This document shows, piece after piece, positions 59,073 to 64,000 of a DNA stretch of 64,000 nt. Location of the stretch: the NCBI RefSeq assembly GCF_032362555.1, contig NC_083517.1, forward strand, positions 578,001 to 642,000. Reading direction: 5' to 3'. Each line of letters begins with the position of its first letter. The stretch's first letter is position 1. Both the position numbers and the translations under genes were made by a program. The notes under the pieces are model-generated. The model was not told the origin of the DNA. It did not search any database and was given only the letters and a program-made list of their open reading frames with translations. This DNA is from Amyelois transitella (taxonomy: Eukaryota > Arthropoda > Insecta > Lepidoptera > Pyralidae).

Positions 59073-59801
59073 ATGAGGACGCTCGTCCTATTCACCATAG
59101 GATGTGTTCTAGTGACCGTTTGGGGCCGGGAGATTGCCCAGGCGGACTTGGAGACCGCAGCGAGTCACCACAAAGGCCATCACCACGAGGAGGGGGGTGG
59201 AAAGGAGCACCACGCCCACCATCACCACCACCACGACGAGGGCGGCCACAAGGGGCACAAAGGTCATCACCACCACCACAAAGGCGAGCACGGGGAACAC
59301 CACAAACATCACCACAAAGGGCATCACCACGAGCACGGAGGCGGTCACAAGAAGCACTGGGACGAGCACGACAAGCACGGCCACCACCACGAGCACGGGC
59401 ATCACCACAAAGGCGGGAAGCACCACCACAAGAAGCATCACGATAAAGGGGAAGAGACTGAGGGTTACCATAAGAAGTACCATAAGGACGAGTACCATAA
59501 AGATCATCACTTCTACGATGACCACCACAAGGAGGGCAAGCACCACAAACACGGGCACCACCACGGGCATCACGAGCATAAAGGGGGTCACCACAAGAAG
59601 GGTGGTCACCACCACTCCGGCCACCACGAAGGGCACCACGGCCACCACAAGCACCACGACAAACACCACTATGATGAGGACCACAAGGGGCATAAGGGGC
59701 ATCACGGGCACGAGGAACACCACCACCACCACCACGACCACGGCAAGAAGGGAGGCCATGAGGACCATAAACATTGGGGATTCCACCACGGAAAGCACTG
59801 A
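59073..59801 (+). CDS. Secreted histidine-rich protein 2 of the tandem cluster
   Basis: Single exon, 242 aa from the Met at 59073, chosen because it follows the inferred cap site and opens a clear signal peptide (MRTLVLFTIGCVLVTVWG). The mature chain begins REIAQADLETAASHHK and is then His/Lys/Gly/Glu-rich without Cys. The core EGYHKKYHKDEYHKDHHFYD and the end HEDHKHWGFHHGKH are nearly identical to gene 1, so the two are recent duplicates. It differs mainly in the extra non-His segment after the signal and in the lengths of the HHHH and GHKGH runs. Poly(A) signal AATAAA at 59848-59853. Metal binding is inferred only. Confidence 0.9.
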   Translation: MRTLVLFTIGCVLVTVWGREIAQADLETAASHHKGHHHEEGGGKEHHAHHHHHHDEGGHKGHKGHHHHHKGEHGEHHKHHHKGHHHEHGGGHKKHWDEHDKHGHHHEHGHHHKGGKHHHKKHHDKGEETEGYHKKYHKDEYHKDHHFYDDHHKEGKHHKHGHHHGHHEHKGGHHKKGGHHHSGHHEGHHGHHKHHDKHHYDEDHKGHKGHHGHEEHHHHHHDHGKKGGHEDHKHWGFHHGKH

Positions 59802-60780
59802 TTTTAACGTTAAGTTATTTGTTACCTATCTTTTGTTATGCGCTGTAAATAAATATCATTAAATTACTTTAGTCATATTATTTCTTTCCTCAAATCCAAG
59901 GACTCATTAAGGTTATTAAAAAAGAAATTAAGGTTTACAGGTGTAGTTCGTCCTGATGTATATCTCCCATCACCTGTGAAACGTATGCGTTAAAAAACGT
60001 AACATTGGTAAAATTCTCGTTTAGACAGAAACATTAAAATCTTAACTACGGCGCACGCGTCATACAGAGGGTCAAATTATTAGATTCTTAAGAAAAAAAA
60101 ACATGTATATATAATCTTAACACAGTTTTTGTTATCTTGGTACCTTTGTCCATGTTAAAGGCTTATTTAACTTGTTACCTCCTTTAGATAAATACCATTA
60201 GCTAGCTATATAATTATATAATATCCCACACAATATCTCATAATTTCACACGCTTCAATTATCATATCTATAATATTAGGTCTACTTGTCACAAATAATT
60301 CTTTTTTTAAGCTTATTAGAAGCTTGAGCGCAGAACCTGACCCAAAGTCAGCTTTTATAAACTTTGACTACAAGAGTTCAAAGTTCAGAATGACCTCTCA
60401 TTTTGAACTCTCAACTCTGTTCTACTTCAGAAAAGACAAGATAAGGGCAACACTTGTTAATAGAACCGCCAATTTATTATTATATTTTATAATTGTAATT
60501 TCTATTTATTAACAAAAAAAAACTAAAAGCAATGCAACCAAAAAACAATGTCTGAAACCGCAACGAGAGTAACATAACATCCACTACCAAAGTATTTATA
60601 TTTGTGCAATTAAATGTGTCAAGAGTCATAGAAATCAGTTGGCAAAACTGATAATATATTAAAACGAATCGGTCTCGGCTGTTACGGGCGCTGTAACGGA
60701 ACTAATTCGGTGACCGTAGACCGGTGTCGACACCCAGAAATCTGATTGCTAAAGATTGCGCTGTAATAGAAACTATTATC

Positions 60781-60853
60781 TATAAATTGGAGGTAAGACC
60801 GAGCTTGTGACACTGCGGTGACAACTCTCTTTAGACACAGCACTGTTATACAA
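60781..60853 (+). promoter_or_regulatory. TATA box and non-coding exon 1 of His-rich gene 3
   Basis: TATAAAT at 60781-60787; inferred start about 60812; the leader ends at the donor ATACAA|GTGAGT (edge 60853). The partner acceptor TTTTTCAG lies at 61283-61290, just before the gene 3 ATG. Confidence 0.65.
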
Positions 60854-60885
60854 GTGAGTATTTTTATCTAAGTTATTATAAGCAT

Positions 60886-61119
60886 GTGCCGTGTGGTTCG
60901 CGGCACCAATACAAAAAATAATGGGACAATCTCCATCTCTTTCCCATGGATGTCGTAAAAGGCGACTAAGCTATAGCTAAGATGGGTTAGCAACCTGTCA
61001 CTATTTGTATCTCAATTCTATTATTAAGCTAAATAGCTGAACGTGGCCATTCAGTCTTTTCAAGACTGTTGGCTCTGTCTACCCCGCAAGGGATATAGGC
61101 GTGACCATATGAATGTATG
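60886..61119 (+). mobile_element. Family A, near full, inside the 5' UTR intron of His-rich gene 3
   Basis: Starts GTGCCGTGTGGTTCGCGG. Confidence 0.85.
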
Positions 61120-61294
61120 ATATTATAAGCACAGGTATGGTTAGAAAAATATAGATGATCGTAAAAAAAAGACAAATCATTTACAGGTCACGAAAAAACA
61201 TCTGTTTTATTTTGCGACAAAAAAAGTGTCATCGTTTACATTATTCTTTTCAAATGCAACACCTATCTTATTATTTGTATCATTTTTCAGAACC

Positions 61295-62104
61295 ATGCGG
61301 CTTTTACTGCTAATAGAGTTGTTAGCATGCGCGTTAGTCACAACGCGGGCGCGGAACATCAACAGGAAGGGTGAAACTGAGCTGAAATCGATCACCGCAC
61401 CCACGGGCGACCTGGCCGCCGCCGGCACAGTGCTCGACCTCGCTCCGGCGGGCTCCGAGCACGCCAAAGCCAAGGAGAGCCACCACGAGCAGGGAGGAGG
61501 CCACAAGCACGACGCCCACCACCACAAAGAAGAAGGCGAGAAGGGGGAGAAGGGATACAAATCCCACCACCACCACGACAAGGGCGAGCACGGCCACCAC
61601 GAGAAACACCACCACGAGGGCCACCACGACGAGCACGGGGGCCACAAGAAGAAGCACCACGACGAGCACGACCACCACGGCGAGCACCACGAGGCTGCGC
61701 ACGGGCACAAAGGCGGGAAATTCGGACACAAGAAAGGCCATAAAAAAGGCTCCAAAACGACCGGCTTCCACCACAAATCGCACAAAGACGAGTACCATAA
61801 AGAACACAAGTTCTATGATGACTTCCACAAGGGAGGGCATCACCACAAACACGGGGACTTCCACGGCCACCACGACAAGAAGGGTGGTCACCACAAGAAG
61901 GGTGGTCACCACGAGAAGGGCCACCACGAGAAGCACCACGGGAAGAAGGGCCACCACGACAAGGGGCACTATGATGAGGACCACAAAGGGCATAAGGGCC
62001 ACCACGGTCATGAGGAACATTTCGCGCATCATGAAGATCATGGTAAGAAAGGCGGCCACGCTGGCGGCAAGGAACACGGGTACAGTCACCATAAAAAGGA
62101 GTAG
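61295..62104 (+). CDS. Secreted histidine-rich protein 3 of the tandem cluster (diverged)
   Basis: 269 aa from the Met at 61295, four bases after a good acceptor, so earlier in-frame Met codons are intronic. Signal peptide MRLLLLIELLACALVTTRA; then a non-repetitive segment of about 50 residues (ITAPTGDLAAAGTVLDLAPA) absent from gene 1; then the His/Lys/Glu-rich part with the family core GGKFGHKKGHKKGSKTTGFH and HKDEYHKEHKFYDDFHKGG. This core is closest to the insect DUF4779 pattern as remembered, so this copy may keep the ancestral form. It ends GGKEHGYSHHKKE, unlike the GFHHGKH end of genes 1 and 2. AATAAA at 62190. It has one 5' UTR intron holding a family A copy; the other two genes lack it. 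Confidence 0.88.
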   Translation: MRLLLLIELLACALVTTRARNINRKGETELKSITAPTGDLAAAGTVLDLAPAGSEHAKAKESHHEQGGGHKHDAHHHKEEGEKGEKGYKSHHHHDKGEHGHHEKHHHEGHHDEHGGHKKKHHDEHDHHGEHHEAAHGHKGGKFGHKKGHKKGSKTTGFHHKSHKDEYHKEHKFYDDFHKGGHHHKHGDFHGHHDKKGGHHKKGGHHEKGHHEKHHGKKGHHDKGHYDEDHKGHKGHHGHEEHFAHHEDHGKKGGHAGGKEHGYSHHKKE

Positions 62105-62530
62105 ACCTTAGAAATTGGGATTCGGAATAATATAATAGAAAAGTCATATAGCACTTGAAAGTATTTTTTTGCATTTTTGTAATGGTTTCAAATAAATCTC
62201 AAAATTGAGATGTTTCGAAAACTTACCACTTCTCTACAGTGTTATATTATTCCGAATTCATATTATCCTTGTTTTGTTACGTTTGCCTGACACGAGTCAT
62301 TGTTTATAGTAAGATATGTCGTAAGTCCTTATTTAATTTAAAATTAGATTAAGAAAGGGCAAGATGTTGATTTTTTATTTAAATAATATGCCATTCATAA
62401 AAATATTGTAGTTTTAATTTTAGGTGTTGTTTTAAATCCAATGCATCTTTGTTAATATTCATTGCTTTCAATATGTATTATTATACAATGGAGCTACAAT
62501 ACCATAGGACATGCCCAGTCGAGCATTGTA

Positions 62531-62772
62531 TAAATAAATATATACGGGACAAATTACACAGATTGAGTTAGCCTCGAAGTTCGAGATTTGTGTTACGAGA
62601 TACTAACTCAACAATACTATATTTTATAATAAACACTTAGATCTTATTGGTCTGGATCTTGGATGTTAAGACTAACTAAGAAAGTTCGATTCTCATCATG
62701 CCCCGACCAGGATTCGAACCCGGGACCTCCAGTGTCACAGACAAGCTTATTACCGCTGCGCCACAGAGGCCA
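62531..62772 (-). mobile_element. SINE B, full length, rearranged body
   Basis: Head and tail intact; the middle, around 62635-62680, is rearranged. Confidence 0.82.
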
Positions 62773-63027
62773 CAAAAAGATAAGAAATCAGGTGTTTTAG
62801 GTAAGAAAAATAAGAATTAATTACCAGATACAGTAATTCTGCAGTCATGCTTTACTTGGCTGACTCGATTATCCTCAAAATACTTTTTCTCCAAATCCAA
62901 CTGGTGGAAAGGGTGAACACCTTACTTTAATTATTGCAACAACTTTCGTAACTATATTACTCGGGTAAATCACAATAAAATCAAACGAAATCAATTACAT
63001 AATACCTTTTAATAAATCTCAATCAGT

Positions 63028-63179
63028 TTACAGGAGCGCCATCAGCGGTGCTAGGTGTTCAAACTCTATCTTCTCTGTGATGTTCTTAGTTTTGATGTTC
63101 TCGTCTTGGTTGGCGATGAAGATGAGGCTGCCTTCATCCTTCCACCCGTACTTCTTTACCCAATGTTTTAAGGTTACAT
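63028..63179 (-). CDS. eIF3k: Last exon of translation initiation factor eIF3 subunit K
   Basis: A 152-nt minus-strand exon: acceptor ATTCCAG at 63180 upward, two bases completing a split codon, then 49 codons and TAA. The product piece starts [16 protein letters not shown], continues [20 protein letters not shown] and ends [12 protein letters not shown]. It aligns by eye with the remembered human EIF3K end (KVWMSKYGW, QIFICSQEESIKPKNIVEKI). eIF3k is a small non-core subunit of the eIF3 complex on the 40S ribosome. Upstream exons must lie beyond 64000; none was found between 63180 and the window end. ATTAAA at about 63007-63012 on the minus strand may be the poly(A) signal. A SINE B tail abuts the acceptor, and the exon is convergent with His-rich gene 3. 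Confidence 0.88.
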
Positions 63180-63183
63180 CTGG

Positions 63184-63292
63184 AATAAATAAATAAAATA
63201 AGGGGCAAATAATGCAGAGTCAGCCTCTAAGTTCAAGACTTGTGTTATGAGGTACTAACTCAAGAATTATTAGGAGTATATTTTATAACAAA
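63184..63292 (-). mobile_element. SINE B, 3' part, at eIF3k acceptor
   Basis: TATTTTATTTATTTATTCCAG forms the acceptor of the eIF3k exon. Confidence 0.72.
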
Positions 63293-63509
63293 CAAGAGGC
63301 TGCCCGCGAATTCGTCCGCATGGAAACCCTATCAATCCCGCGGGAATTCCGGGATAATAAGTAGCCTATATGTTATTCTGGGACTTCAGCTGCCTACATA
63401 CCAAATTTCGTCATAATCGGTTCAGTAGTTTTTGCGTGAAAGAGTAACAAACATCCATACTGACATCCTGACAGACTAACAAACTTTCGCATTAATAATA
63501 TTTGTAGGG
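63292..63509 (-). mobile_element. H2 element, full
   Basis: Lies next to the SINE B remnant upstream of the eIF3k exon. Confidence 0.82.
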
Positions 63510-63833
63510 AACTTTTTATAATAAATTAAGACAATAACATTTATTATACCACTGCATTTTTTTATGTACAAGTGTAGTTTGAATGAGAATGTTAAAGATT
63601 AACAGCCTTATCTTGATCCAATCAGGGACATCCTGAGACTATGAACAACTATTGCTGAGACACTATTCTGGTATATTTCTTATTGTTACGCTTTTCTGTT
63701 AGGGGTCTTCATAACGCTTTCCAATTTGTGTAACATATTATATCCCGGTATCATAGATTTACACCATAAAACCTTCACCAAAATGTTTTTTGGTTCCAGA
63801 AATTTTTCATGTACAACCAAAAGTTTTTTAAAT

Positions 63834-64000
63834 CTATACTAATATTATAAAGCTGAAGAGTTTGTTTGTTTGAACGCACTAATCTCAGGAACTACTGGTT
63901 CGAATTGAAAAATTCTTTTTGCATTAAATAGACCATTTATCCAGGAAGACTTTAGGGTTTTAGCTTAAGCTTTATATAACATCACACTGCAACTGTAAAG
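63834..64000 (+). mobile_element. H1 element cut by window end
   Basis: The 5' 167 bp present. Confidence 0.8.

Overview
The window looks like nuclear DNA from a moth or butterfly. It is AT-rich, genes are split by short GT-AG introns, and the spaces between them are packed with short retroposons and Helitron-like elements of the kind common in Lepidoptera. The species cannot be named from this. No bacterial, plasmid, viral or CRISPR feature was seen. All gene models were built by hand from reading frames, splice sites and remembered family sequences, with no database search.

Left part (2.6-10.1 kb): two pre-mRNA splicing genes stand head to head. On the minus strand is an SR protein of the SRSF7/x16 type (RRM, CCHC zinc knuckle, RS tail; exons 4803-4979, 4527-4720, 2679-2832). 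On the plus strand is WBP4/FBP21 (U1-type zinc finger, WW domain), whose seven exons can be joined in frame and whose start codon is split by intron 1. About 1.3 kb lies between them, with CGATA motifs and a 41-bp perfect palindrome. At 13.1-14.1 kb is a small secreted Tyr/Pro/Ala-rich cuticle-like peptide gene with a duplicated 3' end.

Middle (17.5-40.7 kb): the homeobox gene goosecoid lies on the minus strand in three coding exons (40408-40663, 35128-35372, 17533-17748). The introns are about 5.0 and 17.4 kb and are filled with repeats, with islands of apparently unique sequence that may be regulatory. Upstream at 41.3-42.5 kb sits a 1.1-kb internally deleted TA-flanked DNA transposon with 24-bp perfect inverted ends and a decayed pogo-like transposase C-terminus.

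Right part (54-63.2 kb): three tandem plus-strand genes encode secreted, extremely His-rich, Cys-free proteins, each with a TATA box. Convergent to them is the last exon of eIF3 subunit K on the minus strand (63028-63179); the rest lies beyond the window.

Repeats: about fifty copies of a ~260-bp SINE-like element with a (TATG)n tail ('family A'), ten copies of a tRNA-derived SINE ('SINE B'), several Helitron-like families (H1-H4) and LINE 3' ends. Two observations stand out. The 3' tail of a sense-oriented SINE B lies directly against the splice acceptor of one exon in each of the three minus-strand genes. Family A shares its last ~45 bp with the 3' end of a LINE, which points to the LINE as its mobilising partner.
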